Shown: piece by piece, positions 35,126 to 43,491 of the stretch | How the letters are laid out: each line of letters begins with the position of its first letter | How positions within the stretch are numbered: position 1 is the first letter of the stretch | From: Saccharothrix sp. | GTDB taxonomy: Bacteria > Actinomycetota > Actinomycetes > Mycobacteriales > Pseudonocardiaceae | Reading direction: 5' to 3' | Assembly: GCF_031180885.1 (NCBI RefSeq) | Contig: NZ_JAPSLK010000019.1 | Span: 56,557-120,556, forward strand | DNA length: 64,000 bases | The notes under the pieces: model-generated | Databases searched by the model: none | What the model saw: the letters and a program-made list of their open reading frames with translations, nothing else | What the model was told of the DNA's origin: nothing | Made by a program: the position numbers and the translations under genes

Positions 35126-36178
35126 TCATTCGTCGAAGTTGCGGGCAGCGAGGTCCTCCACCCTCCGCACCGCCTCGGCCGCGTCGGCCCCGGACGCGAC
35201 CACCTCGACCCGACCCCCACCGGGCGCACCGAGCCCCATGAGCGCGAGCACGCTGGTGGCATCGGCTTCTTGATCACCAAACCGCACCGCGACCCGCGCA
35301 TCCAGCCCCGCCAGCGACCGCACGACGAGCGCGGCAGGCCGAGCGTGCAACCCGACGTCATTGGTCAACACGACCTGCGCTCGAACCTCGCCGGCCACAT
35401 CGGCGCGGCCTCCGGCCCCCGTCTCCATTGTCCCACCGACCACCGACAAAACGGCGCTGGCGCCCCGGGAAGCGCTGTCGCCCCGGGAAGCGCTGTCGCC
35501 CCGGGAAGCGCTATCGCCCTGGGAAGCGCTATCGCCCTGGGAAGCGCTATCGCCCTGGGAAGCGCTGTCACCCTGGGAAGCGCTGTCGTCCTCGGAGGTG
35601 CTGGCGATCCCGGAAGCGCCGCCGCCCCCGGCAGCGCCATGGCCCCCGGAAGCGCTGTCGCTCGCCGAAGCGCTGTCGCTCGCCGAAGCGCTGTCGGCCT
35701 GGGGAGCGTTGTCCGCAGCGATGTCGCCGCCGCCTTCACCGCCTGGAATTGTCGGTGCCCCGTGGGACAATGGAGACGGGGGCCGGAGGCCAGAGTCGGG
35801 GCGCGCCCAGCCTGCTTCCTCGACGGCGCGGGCGGCCGCGCCGGCTACCGCTTCCAGAGGTGCGTTTCCTTGTGCGGCAACGGCTGCGGCTACTGTGCCC
35901 TCCACCAGCGGGGCGTCGACTACGCGGACCTCTACCGACGACTCCTCCGCCGCCATGTCGGCGACCATCCGTGCACTGCCCAGGTCGTACAGCACCACCA
36001 CACCATCAGGGCCGGCTTGGGTGATCGCCTCCGACACCGCCAGGAAATCCGTGCCCAGACCGCCCGCACCATCCCCACCGGACGGCACGATCGTCACGTC
36101 CGGCGCCATCTGGCCCGCCAGCTCCGCCACCCCCTCGGCCAAGCGGCGGCTGTGGGACACCACCACCACGCCGATCAC
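35126..36178 (-). CDS. dhaM: DhaM: PTS phosphotransferase subunit of dihydroxyacetone kinase, with HPr domain
   Basis: A 350-residue phosphocarrier. The N-terminal EIIA-mannose-type domain has active-site His9 (VVVVSHSRRLAEG). A linker of about 110 residues consists of hexapeptides such as DSASQG and DSASRG. A C-terminal HPr-like domain carries its His in DVGLHARPAALV. It passes phosphate from PEP-dependent EI through HPr to the ADP held by DhaL. No EI domain is fused, unlike E. coli DhaM. The GTG overlaps the dhaL stop (GTGA). Confidence 0.92.
   Translation of the reverse strand: MIGVVVVSHSRRLAEGVAELAGQMAPDVTIVPSGGDGAGGLGTDFLAVSEAITQAGPDGVVVLYDLGSARMVADMAAEESSVEVRVVDAPLVEGTVAAAVAAQGNAPLEAVAGAAARAVEEAGWARPDSGLRPPSPLSHGAPTIPGGEGGGDIAADNAPQADSASASDSASASDSASGGHGAAGGGGASGIASTSEDDSASQGDSASQGDSASQGDSASQGDSASRGDSASRGDSASRGASAVLSVVGGTMETGAGGRADVAGEVRAQVVLTNDVGLHARPAALVVRSLAGLDARVAVRFGDQEADATSVLALMGLGAPGGGRVEVVASGADAAEAVRRVEDLAARNFDE
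35466..35591 (-). repeat. Seven-copy 18-bp repeat inside dhaM
   Basis: Seven head-to-tail 18-bp units encode the alternating DSASQG (four) and DSASRG (three) hexapeptides of the DhaM interdomain linker. Two looser Ser-Ala repeats follow on the plus strand at about 35656-35700. Copy number is likely to vary between strains. Confidence 0.9.
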
Positions 36179-36810
36179 CGGGCGCTCCCGGCGAACGTCC
36201 GCAGCAACAGCGCCGTCGACCGCGCGCCTGGATCCAAGTGCCCGGCGCTGCGCTCCCCCAAATAAGACGCCCGGCCCTTGCGCGCGACCAGCGGCACGGT
36301 GGATTCCGCTCCCTGTTCGGCTGCCTCGGCTGCCGCTGCCAGGACCGAGGCCACATCGCCGCCGGTCACGGCTACCGACTCCGCCGCAGCGACGGCCGGA
36401 GTGAGAGCGTCCACCATCGTCTTGTCGCCGACGGCTGCCTTGCCGCGGGCGACCACACCCTCCAAAGCGGCCTGCAAAGCCTTTGCCAGCAAAGGAGGAT
36501 CCAACTCCGCAGCATCACCCACGGCGGCGGCTGCGCGGAGGAAAGCCGTGCCGTACAAAGGTCCGGCTGCGCCGCCTACCGTCGAGATCAGTGTCGAAGC
36601 GGCTAGCTTCAGGACAGCGGCGGGGGAAGCCGGCTCCGAAGTGTCCAGTTTGGACACCATAGCTGTGAAGCCGCGGTTCATGTTCTCGCCGTGGTCGCCG
36701 TCGCCGATCGCTCGGTCGAGGCGGATCAGTTCGTCGCGGTGTTCGGAGATGACCCTCGCCGCGGCGCGGAGGGCGTCGGCCAGGCCCTCGGTGGTGCACC
36801 CGGCCGCCAT
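36175..36810 (-). CDS. dhaL: DhaL: ADP-binding subunit of dihydroxyacetone kinase
   Basis: A 211-residue all-helical protein holding Mg-ADP as a cofactor that is rephosphorylated by DhaM. The Asp cluster that binds the two magnesium ions is seen in RAIGDGDHGENMNRGF, with the nucleotide site continuing in STVGGAAGPLYGTAFL, and DKTMVDALTPA later. Its ATG overlaps the dhaK stop by one base (TGATG). Confidence 0.93.
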   Translation of the reverse strand: MAAGCTTEGLADALRAAARVISEHRDELIRLDRAIGDGDHGENMNRGFTAMVSKLDTSEPASPAAVLKLAASTLISTVGGAAGPLYGTAFLRAAAAVGDAAELDPPLLAKALQAALEGVVARGKAAVGDKTMVDALTPAVAAAESVAVTGGDVASVLAAAAEAAEQGAESTVPLVARKGRASYLGERSAGHLDPGARSTALLLRTFAGSAR

Positions 36811-37811
36811 CACAGGCCCCACCGCAGGGCGGGCGTGTGCACGGGGGCGTCCCACAGGTCGATCAGCTCGTCGTCCAGCTTCAGCAGCGTCAGGCTCATG
36901 CCCTGCATCTCCAGGCTGGTGATGTACGGGCCGACCAACCGCCGCTCCACCACGATCCCGCGCTCGGCCAGCAGCCGCTCCGCGATCCCGTGCGCCAGGT
37001 ACAGCTCGATCAGCGGCGTGCCGCCCATGCCGTTGGTGAACAGCAGGACCCGGTCACCCTCGGCGAACGGCAGGTCCTCCACGATCGGGTCCAGCAGCGC
37101 CGGTACCAGCTCGGACGCCGGTCCCACGGGCACCCGTTGCCGGCCCGGTTCGCCGTGGATGCCGATGCCCAGCTCCATCTCGTCGTCGGCCAGCGTGAAG
37201 CTCGGCTCCCCCGCGTGCGGGACCGTGCACGCCGACAGCGCCAGGCCCATCGAGCGCACCTGCCCGATCACCTTGCGCGCCAACGCCTCGCAGCCGTCCA
37301 GGTCCACCCCGCGCTCGGCCGCCGCGCCGACGATCTTCTCCAGCAACACCGTCCCGCCGACGCCCCGCCGACCGGCCGTGTACAGGGAGTCCTTCACGGC
37401 CACGTCGTCGTCGATCACCACCGAGCGGACCTCGACCCCGTCGACCGCGGCCAGCTCGGCGGCGGTCTCGAAGTTCAGGACGTCGCCGGTGTAGTTCTTG
37501 ACGATCAGCAGCGCGCCCGCGCCGCCGTCGGTGCGCGCGATGGCCGCCCGCACCTGGTCCGGGGTGGGTGAGGTGAACACCGCGCCGGGGCAGGCCGCGT
37601 CGAGCATCCCCCGCCCGACGAACCCGCCGTGCAGCGGCTCGTGGCCGGACCCGCCGCCGGAGATGACGGCGACCTTGCGCGAGACCGGCGCGTCCGCCCG
37701 GACGACCACGGCGGGGTCGTACTGGACGTCGAGCAGGTCCGGGTGCGCGGCGGCCATGCCGCGCAGCGCGTCCGCCACCACGGTCGCCGGATCGTTGATG
37801 ATCTTCTTCAT
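36810..37811 (-). CDS. dhaK: DhaK: dihydroxyacetone-binding subunit
   Basis: A 333-residue subunit binding dihydroxyacetone covalently through a hemiaminal with His219 (GIGIHGEPG). Family signatures [17 protein letters not shown] and [15 protein letters not shown] are present. It is the first gene of dhaK-dhaL-dhaM. Dihydroxyacetone phosphate would enter glycolysis. No glycerol dehydrogenase is adjacent, so the source of dihydroxyacetone is unclear. A GGTGACC/GGTCACC inverted repeat lies directly before the start codon. Confidence 0.94.
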   Translation of the reverse strand: MKKIINDPATVVADALRGMAAAHPDLLDVQYDPAVVVRADAPVSRKVAVISGGGSGHEPLHGGFVGRGMLDAACPGAVFTSPTPDQVRAAIARTDGGAGALLIVKNYTGDVLNFETAAELAAVDGVEVRSVVIDDDVAVKDSLYTAGRRGVGGTVLLEKIVGAAAERGVDLDGCEALARKVIGQVRSMGLALSACTVPHAGEPSFTLADDEMELGIGIHGEPGRQRVPVGPASELVPALLDPIVEDLPFAEGDRVLLFTNGMGGTPLIELYLAHGIAERLLAERGIVVERRLVGPYITSLEMQGMSLTLLKLDDELIDLWDAPVHTPALRWGL

Positions 37812-37837
37812 GGTGACCTCCCTCGCCGATGGTCACC
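37812..37837. promoter_or_regulatory. Inverted repeat before dhaK
   Basis: GGTGACC and GGTCACC (7-bp arms, 12-nt spacer) lie immediately upstream of the dhaK start codon. This could be an operator for the dha operon, or a structure around the ribosome-binding site, whose GGGAGG lies in the spacer. Confidence 0.4.
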
Positions 37838-37880
37838 ACATTCCTACCCCACCCGAGGGCGAACGGCCCGGCCGAAACCC

Positions 37881-37948
37881 CTCAGCGCCGAAATCCCTCA
37901 GCGCCGAATCCTCAGCGCCGAATCCTCAGCGCCGAATCCTCAGCGCCC
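37881..37948. repeat. 14-16-bp minisatellite between dhaK and the aldehyde dehydrogenase gene
   Basis: Five consecutive copies of CTCAGCGCCGAATC (first copy 16 bp, last truncated). The final copy contains the stop codon of the aldehyde dehydrogenase, so the array has grown right up to the gene end. Confidence 0.9.
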
Positions 37949-39445
37949 GTAGAGGAGCCGTACCAACCGCAGCACGTGCCGCATGGTGCGCGAGCTGCGC
38001 TCGTAGGTCATCGGGTTGAGCAGCCCGCCGAACTTCTTGCGGGTCACCGAGTGCGCGTAGGTGAACTCGCGCAGCCCGTCCTCGCCGTGGATGCGGCCGA
38101 ACCCGGACTCCCCGACCCCGCCGAACGGCAGCCCCGGCACGGACGCGTACGCCAGCACCGAGTTGATCGACACCATCCCGCAGCGCAGCCTCGCCGCGAT
38201 CTCCTCGCCCCGGTTGCGCGAGAACACCGTCGCGCCCAGCCCGTAGGGCAGCGAGTTCGACTTGCGCACGGCCTCGTCGGCGTCGGCCACGCGGGTCACC
38301 ACCAGGGTCGGCCCGAAGGTCTCGTCGGTCACCGCCGTCGAGTCGTCCGGCACGTCCACCAGCACCACGGGCTCGACGTACGGCGGCCGGATCGACTCCA
38401 GCCCGCCCACGAGCGCCTTCCCGCCCTTGTCCAGCGCGTCGGCGACGTGCGACTGGATGACGTCCACCTGCTTGGGCATGGTGATCGGCCCGAAGTCCGC
38501 GTCCGGCTCGCCGCCGGGCCGCAGCTTCTTCACCTTCTCCACCACCAGCTTGACGAACTCGTCGTACACCGCGTCGGCCACGTACACCCGCTCGACCCCG
38601 GCGCACGTCTGCCCGGAGTTGAAGATCCCGCCCCACACCGCGCCCTCGGCGGCGGCGGCCACGTCCGCGTCCTCGGCGACGATCAGCGGGTCCTTGCCGC
38701 CGCACTCGACCAGCACCGGGGTCAACGACGACGCGCACGCCGCCATGACCTTCTTCCCGGTCGGCGTGGACCCGGTGAACGCGAGCTTGTCCACCCCGGC
38801 CGCGCACAGCGCCGCGCCGGTCTCCCCGTACCCGGTCACCACCTGCAGCACCGGGTACTCCGGCACCACCTCGGCGAGCGTGTCCTCCAGGAACACCCCG
38901 ACGCCGGGCGTGAACTCGCTGGGCTTGAACACCACCGCGTTGCCCGCCGCGAGCGCGTACGCGATCGACCCCATCGGCGTGAACGCCGGGTAGTTCCACG
39001 GCCCGATCACGCCGACCACGCCCAGCGGCCGGTACTCCAGCGTCGCGGCGTGGTTGTACATCAACATCCCCGGCGACACCCGCCGCCTGCCCAGCACCTT
39101 GGGCGCATGCTTCGCCGCCCAGTGCAGGTGGTCGATCACCAGGGCGAGTTCGGTGCGCGCGTCGTCGGCGGACTTGCCGGTCTCCGCGCAGATCAGCGCC
39201 TGGAACTCGTCCAGCCGCTTGACCAGCACCTTCCGCCACGCGTCCAGCCGGGCCTTGCGCCCGTCGAACCCGAGGTCGTCCCAGAAGGCCGCCGCCACCC
39301 GGGCGCGCTCCACGGCCGCCCGCACGTCGGACTCGCCGTGCACGGGGTGGTGCGCGATGACCTCCCCGGTGCGCGGGTCGAGCGAGGCGAACCGCTTCTG
39401 CTCGTCGTCGACCCGCAACGGCGTGGTGGGAGCGGTCTGCGTCAT
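37940..39445 (-). CDS. NAD(P)-dependent aldehyde dehydrogenase (succinate-semialdehyde dehydrogenase-like)
   Basis: A 501-residue ALDH-superfamily enzyme with catalytic Cys281 (NSGQTCAGVERVYV), general base Glu247 (LVECGGKDPLIV) and the cofactor loop FTGSTPTGKKV. The sequence type is the actinobacterial group often annotated as GabD2 or long-chain aldehyde dehydrogenase. The physiological aldehyde is not evident. A clean GTTACT-GGAG-AGTAAC palindrome 27 bp upstream puts it in the same putative regulon as ccr, ecm and the 3-hydroxybutyryl-CoA dehydrogenase. Confidence 0.9.
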   Translation of the reverse strand: MTQTAPTTPLRVDDEQKRFASLDPRTGEVIAHHPVHGESDVRAAVERARVAAAFWDDLGFDGRKARLDAWRKVLVKRLDEFQALICAETGKSADDARTELALVIDHLHWAAKHAPKVLGRRRVSPGMLMYNHAATLEYRPLGVVGVIGPWNYPAFTPMGSIAYALAAGNAVVFKPSEFTPGVGVFLEDTLAEVVPEYPVLQVVTGYGETGAALCAAGVDKLAFTGSTPTGKKVMAACASSLTPVLVECGGKDPLIVAEDADVAAAAEGAVWGGIFNSGQTCAGVERVYVADAVYDEFVKLVVEKVKKLRPGGEPDADFGPITMPKQVDVIQSHVADALDKGGKALVGGLESIRPPYVEPVVLVDVPDDSTAVTDETFGPTLVVTRVADADEAVRKSNSLPYGLGATVFSRNRGEEIAARLRCGMVSINSVLAYASVPGLPFGGVGESGFGRIHGEDGLREFTYAHSVTRKKFGGLLNPMTYERSSRTMRHVLRLVRLLYGR

Positions 39446-39470
39446 GGGAGGCCCTCCAAGGTGCGCGAGG

Positions 39471-39488
39471 TGTTACTGGAGAGTAACG
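39471..39488. promoter_or_regulatory. Acyl-CoA regulon operator upstream of the aldehyde dehydrogenase
   Basis: GTTACT-GGAG-AGTAAC has perfect 6-bp arms (39472-39477 and 39482-39487), 27 bp before the start codon. Its distal half overlaps a possible -10 (TAACAC on the coding strand). A further half-site GGGTAAC follows at about 39488. Confidence 0.65.
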
Positions 39489-39530
39489 GGTAACAAGCGC
39501 TCCCGTCAGCCCCCGTTCAGCCTCGCACCC

Positions 39531-40535
39531 TCACGCCTTGGGCAGCTTCGGCAGGACCCCCTTCGCGAAGGCCACGGCCGTCGCGCAGCGGTCGAACTCC
39601 GACTTCTTCGCCCCCGCCGACTTGATCTCCACGACCTCGCCTTCCTGGTCCGCGTCCATCCGGTGCACCCACTTGACCGTGCACGACGGGTACGCGCCCG
39701 TGCTGGCAAGCTGGTACCCCTTGACCCCGCCGCCGAGGTCCACTTCGACCTGCTTGTCGTCGAACTTCCGATCGTCCGGCACGAACGTCGAGCGCAGGTC
39801 GAACACCAGGTCGCGGCCGTCGGCGACCCACGTGCAGCTGTGCAGGCCGTACGGGTACTGCCGGTTGGACGCCGTCGCCGCCGCGTCGACCACCGCCTTG
39901 TCCGGCAGCACGCACGGGTCGAGGGTGACCAGGGAGCCCTTCGCCGGGGAGCGCGTGGCACCCCGTTCGCGGATGGTCTTCAACGCGCCTTCCATGACCT
40001 TCCGGCCGGGGGCGCAGGCGTCGCCGTCCTTGTAGCCGATCTGCACGGTCATGCCCAGCGCGGGCCGCTCCTGGGTGATGACCGAGACGAAGCACGCGTC
40101 GTTGTCGAGGGTCTGCTCGTAGCTCTTCAGCCCGGACAGCGTCTTGTCGGCGTTCTTGACCTCGGTGGTCATGGTCTGCCCGACCTCGATGGTCACCGCC
40201 AGGTCCTTGCCCGCCGCGTCCGCCATGAAGTTGGAGCAGCGGCTGAACCCGGTCGGCGACACCTCGCCGGGCTTGCCGACCTGCTCCAGCAGCTTGCGGT
40301 CGAGCAGCTCGCACGGGTCGATCAGGCGCAGCTTGTCCGGGGCGAACGCGGCGTCCACCGGCTGCCCCTCGGCCGACGTGGTGGGCTGGGTGCCCGACTC
40401 GGACACGGCCTCCGCGTTCGCCTTCACGGTCGAGCGCGGGTACGGCTTGTGCTTGGCGAGGTCGGAACCGGCGGCGCAGCCGGTGACGACGAGGAGCGCG
40501 CACAGGACGGCGACGAGTCGATGCACGGAGTGCAC
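39531..40535 (-). CDS. Lipoprotein with two DUF3558-like domains
   Basis: About 334 residues: signal peptide and lipobox (LCALLVVTGCAAG), a Ser/Thr-rich spacer, then two related Cys-containing halves. Each begins with a phrase of the DPCELLDRKLL / DPCVLPDKAVV type and has an internal RCSNFM or SCTWVA pair. This matches DUF3558 lipoproteins, here duplicated. The function is unknown. The start is uncertain: GTG 40535 is used, with GTG 40526 and ATG 40556 as alternatives. Confidence 0.72.
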   Translation of the reverse strand: MHSVHRLVAVLCALLVVTGCAAGSDLAKHKPYPRSTVKANAEAVSESGTQPTTSAEGQPVDAAFAPDKLRLIDPCELLDRKLLEQVGKPGEVSPTGFSRCSNFMADAAGKDLAVTIEVGQTMTTEVKNADKTLSGLKSYEQTLDNDACFVSVITQERPALGMTVQIGYKDGDACAPGRKVMEGALKTIRERGATRSPAKGSLVTLDPCVLPDKAVVDAAATASNRQYPYGLHSCTWVADGRDLVFDLRSTFVPDDRKFDDKQVEVDLGGGVKGYQLASTGAYPSCTVKWVHRMDADQEGEVVEIKSAGAKKSEFDRCATAVAFAKGVLPKLPKA

Positions 40536-40658
40536 GGTAGCGATCGACTGCGCCATCCGTGGCGAGAACCCTGTGTTGGGCCTCACCACCGCGTTCGGAA
40601 ACGATCCAGAAGATCGACTCGCTGTAACAGGTGGAACCCACGAAGAGAGGAGCACCGA

Positions 40659-40742
40659 GTGCGCGAGCGCATCCGACGCGCGGTCCGCTGGTTCGACGCC
40701 TGGACGGTGGAGGCCTTCAACCCCGTCTACCCCCGGCGCTGA
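40659..40742 (+). CDS. 27-residue candidate small protein
   Basis: A 28-codon frame starting with GTG behind a strong GAGAGGAGC ribosome-binding site (7-8 nt spacing). It encodes a basic amphipathic peptide (VRERIRRAVRWFDAWTVEAF then NPVYPRR). It ends one base before the stop codon of the convergent small membrane protein. It lies behind the divergent lipoprotein gene, so it would need its own promoter in 40536-40658. No family is recognised. The ribosome-binding site and non-random composition are the only support. Confidence 0.4.
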   Translation: MRERIRRAVRWFDAWTVEAFNPVYPRR

Positions 40743-41003
40743 CTACACCTGGTCCCCCGCCTTGAGGTCACCGTCGACCTCGTCGGGGACCACCACCGGC
40801 CGCAGGAACGCCCACAACGCGAACAGCGCGGCCAGCACCAGCATCCCGACCCCGGTCCACAGGTTGATGTTGAGCCCGTCCGCGCGGGCCAGGTCGGCCT
40901 CGTCGGTGAAGCCCAACCCGACCACCACCAGGACCACCCCGTAGACCGCGAACAGCATCGCGATCACCAGCCGCAGGTCGAACAGACCGGCCTTGCGCAC
41001 CAT
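40743..41003 (-). CDS. Small two-segment membrane protein paired with the symporter
   Basis: An 86-residue protein with two hydrophobic helices (LVIAMLFAVYGVVLVVVGLGF and LWTGVGMLVLAALFALWAFL) and an acidic C-terminal tail. It follows the sodium:solute symporter by 24 bp on the same strand, so it is likely an accessory subunit. Small membrane partners of SSS transporters are known in other subfamilies (for example DUF485/DUF4212 types), but I cannot assign this one. Confidence 0.75.
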   Translation of the reverse strand: MVRKAGLFDLRLVIAMLFAVYGVVLVVVGLGFTDEADLARADGLNINLWTGVGMLVLAALFALWAFLRPVVVPDEVDGDLKAGDQV

Positions 41004-41027
41004 GACGAACCCTCCCGGTCGGTTCGA

Positions 41028-42713
41028 TCAGCCGAAGACGATGTTGAGGACGACGGTCAGCACCAGCACCCCGATGCCCAGCAGCGCCGGCGACCGGTAC
41101 CAGCCGGCGTCCTCGCCGGTCGTGGAGTGCCGGCGGTTCTCCTTCGGGGTCATGCTCCACACCAGCCCGACCAGCCTTTCCTCCGGCACCGGCCGCGTCC
41201 ACATGGTCACCGCGACGCTCACCACGATGTCCACGACGAACGCCGCGCCCGCGCCGACGAAGCTCGCGCCCTGGCCGGGCAGGTCCACCGCGCCGGTCTC
41301 GGCGAGCACGAACACCACCACGGCGGCCAAGGTGCCCGCGACCAGGCCGGTCCAACCCGCCGCCGCCGACATCCGCTTCCAGAACATGCCCAGGATGAAC
41401 GTGGCGAACAGCGGCGCGTTGAAGAACGAGAACAGCGCCTGGATGTAGTCCATGATGTTGCCGTAGCCGGCGGCCAGGAACGCGGTGCCGATGGCGACCA
41501 GCGTGCCGCCGATCGTGGCCAGCCGGCCGACGCGCAGGTAGTACTCGTCGGGCCGGTCCTTGCGGACGTAGTCCTGCCACAGGTCGTACGTGAAGACCGT
41601 GTTGAACGAGGACACGTTCGCCGCGACACCGGCCATGAACGACGCCAGCAGACCCGTGATGGCGATGCCGAGCATGCCGTTGGGCAGCAGTTCGCCGATC
41701 AGCGCGGGCAGCGCGTTGTTGTAGACGACGCCGGCGCTGCCGTCACCGGCCTTGAGCGCGGCGAGTTCGGGCACCACGACGGCCGCGATGATGCCCGGGA
41801 TGATGATCACGAACGGGATCAGCGCCTTGGGGTAGGCGCCGATGATCGGCGTGCGCCGGGCGGCGGACATGCTCTTGGCCGACAGCGCGCGCTGCACCTC
41901 GGCGAAGTTCGTCGTCCAATAGCCGAACGAGAGCACGAAGCCCAGGCCGAACACGATGCCGATGACGCTGAGCACCGGGTTCTGGATGCCGGTCAGCTCG
42001 GTCGCGGGCCACGCCGACAGCTGCTCCGCCCCGCCCGGCCCGGCGGTCACCTTGTCCACCAGGCCCTGCCAGCCGCCGACCTTGTGCAGGCCGACGATGG
42101 TCAGCGGCAGCAGGGCGGCGACGATGACGAAGAACTGGAGCACCTCGTTGTAGATCGCCGCGGACAGGCCGCCGAGGGCGGTGTAGGTGAGCACGATCGC
42201 CGCCGCGATGACCACCGAGAACGGGATCGGCCAGCCGAGCATCAGGTTGAGCAGGAACGCCAGCGCGTAGAGGTTGACGCCCGCGATCAGCACCTGGGCG
42301 GCGGCGAAGCTGAGGGCGTTGACCAGGTGCGCGCCCGTGCCGAAGCGGCGGCGCAGGAACTCGGGGACGCTGCGGACCTTCGAGCCGTAGTAGAAGGGCA
42401 TCATCACCAGGCCGAGGAACACCATGGCCGGGATCGCGCCGATCCAGTAGTAGTGCACGGTCGCCATGCCGTACTGCGCGCCGTTCGCCGCCATGCCGAG
42501 CAGTTCGATCGCGCCGAGGTTGGCGGAGATGAAGGCCAGACCGGTGACCCACGCGGGCAGGGAGCGGCCGGAGAGCAGGAAGTCCAGGCTCGACGACACC
42601 GAGCGGCGGGCGAGGAACCCGATGCCCAGGACGAACACGAAGTAGACCGCCAGCAGCGCGTAGTCGAGCGGCCCGGCGTCGAGCCGGAGGTCTGCCTGCG
42701 CGAGCACGGGCAC
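41028..42713 (-). CDS. Sodium:solute symporter family transporter
   Basis: A 561-residue transporter with about 13-14 membrane helices of the SSS/LeuT fold. The SSS core is seen as FLLSGRSLPAWVTGLAFISA, NLGAIELLGMAANG and ASFMAGVAANVSSFNTVFTYD. The closest type I recognise is the sugar/inositol-like (SGLT) branch, but the substrate cannot be set. GTG 42713 was chosen because GGAGGTGG lies 7 nt upstream; the ATG at 42731 contains that site and is less likely. It forms an operon with the 86-residue membrane protein. Confidence 0.88.
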   Translation of the reverse strand: MPVLAQADLRLDAGPLDYALLAVYFVFVLGIGFLARRSVSSSLDFLLSGRSLPAWVTGLAFISANLGAIELLGMAANGAQYGMATVHYYWIGAIPAMVFLGLVMMPFYYGSKVRSVPEFLRRRFGTGAHLVNALSFAAAQVLIAGVNLYALAFLLNLMLGWPIPFSVVIAAAIVLTYTALGGLSAAIYNEVLQFFVIVAALLPLTIVGLHKVGGWQGLVDKVTAGPGGAEQLSAWPATELTGIQNPVLSVIGIVFGLGFVLSFGYWTTNFAEVQRALSAKSMSAARRTPIIGAYPKALIPFVIIIPGIIAAVVVPELAALKAGDGSAGVVYNNALPALIGELLPNGMLGIAITGLLASFMAGVAANVSSFNTVFTYDLWQDYVRKDRPDEYYLRVGRLATIGGTLVAIGTAFLAAGYGNIMDYIQALFSFFNAPLFATFILGMFWKRMSAAAGWTGLVAGTLAAVVVFVLAETGAVDLPGQGASFVGAGAAFVVDIVVSVAVTMWTRPVPEERLVGLVWSMTPKENRRHSTTGEDAGWYRSPALLGIGVLVLTVVLNIVFG

Positions 42714-42795
42714 CGTCGCCCACCTCCACATTCAACAAGCTCAAACAACATCGGACACTAACGCACACCCGATCAGCCGACCGTAGTGCGCACGA

Positions 42796-43491
42796 GTGGA
42801 TCTCGCCGATCTGAACTACCCGGGCTTAAACCCCGTAGTCCCGGGCGTGACCCCAACAGGTGAAGCGACTGCGTACGGCGTCGACTACACGGCGCGCGAG
42901 CTGATGCCGTGGGAACTGGCCGAGTACACCCGGACCGGCGGCTACGACCTGCGGTTCCTGTTCCGGCCCATCGGCTACCCGACGAACCCGCGCTGCGTCA
43001 GCCACCACAAGGGCGCGCTCGCCCGGCACCGCGCCGCCGGGCGGCTGGTCCTGCTCTACCACCGGCTCGGTGACGCCGACGGGCGCGGCGGGCGGGACGC
43101 CGGGTACGGGCACGCGCTCGCCGCGGTGACCGACGCGGCGGCCGAGGACTACCCCGACCACCTGCCGCTGGTGTTCGTGCTCGCGACGGTGCCGGGCGTG
43201 CCGTGGTCTTTGGCTCTTGAGTACCTGGAGGGCGCGGCGTCCGTCGCCGGGTTCGAGCGCACGTGGTGCGCCGGCCCGCCGGACCTGGTGCACGCGTTGC
43301 AGGAACGGTCGGCGGCGGGCGGCTACGTGCTGCACGGCCCGGCCGGCGCCATGCGCGAGGGCATCGCGTTCCGCCAATGGACCGACCGCCGCGTGTACCC
43401 GGGCCGCATCGACGCGGGACTCGTCACCGCGCACGTGGAACTGGCCGAGTTCGAACGCTACCGGGTGAGCACGAACGGCGTTTCGGCGTAG
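42796..43491 (+). CDS. Conserved protein, possibly GH25/DUF1906-like TIM-barrel fold
   Basis: A 231-residue soluble protein without a clear signal peptide. The order GVDYTARELMPWELAEYTRT, DLRFLFRPIGYP, GRLVLLYHRLGDAD, LPLVFVLATVPG and LEYLEGAASVAGFERTWCAG resembles the glycoside-hydrolase-like Rv2525c/DUF1906 and GH25 proteins. These alternate substrate-side acids and aromatics in a TIM barrel. The match is from general pattern only. GTG 42796. Its end overlaps the convergent lipoprotein gene by 34 bp. Confidence 0.5.
   Translation: MDLADLNYPGLNPVVPGVTPTGEATAYGVDYTARELMPWELAEYTRTGGYDLRFLFRPIGYPTNPRCVSHHKGALARHRAAGRLVLLYHRLGDADGRGGRDAGYGHALAAVTDAAAEDYPDHLPLVFVLATVPGVPWSLALEYLEGAASVAGFERTWCAGPPDLVHALQERSAAGGYVLHGPAGAMREGIAFRQWTDRRVYPGRIDAGLVTAHVELAEFERYRVSTNGVSA

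Noticed and set aside
37881..37948. CRISPR-like direct repeats
   Set aside because: The units abut without spacers; it is a simple minisatellite.
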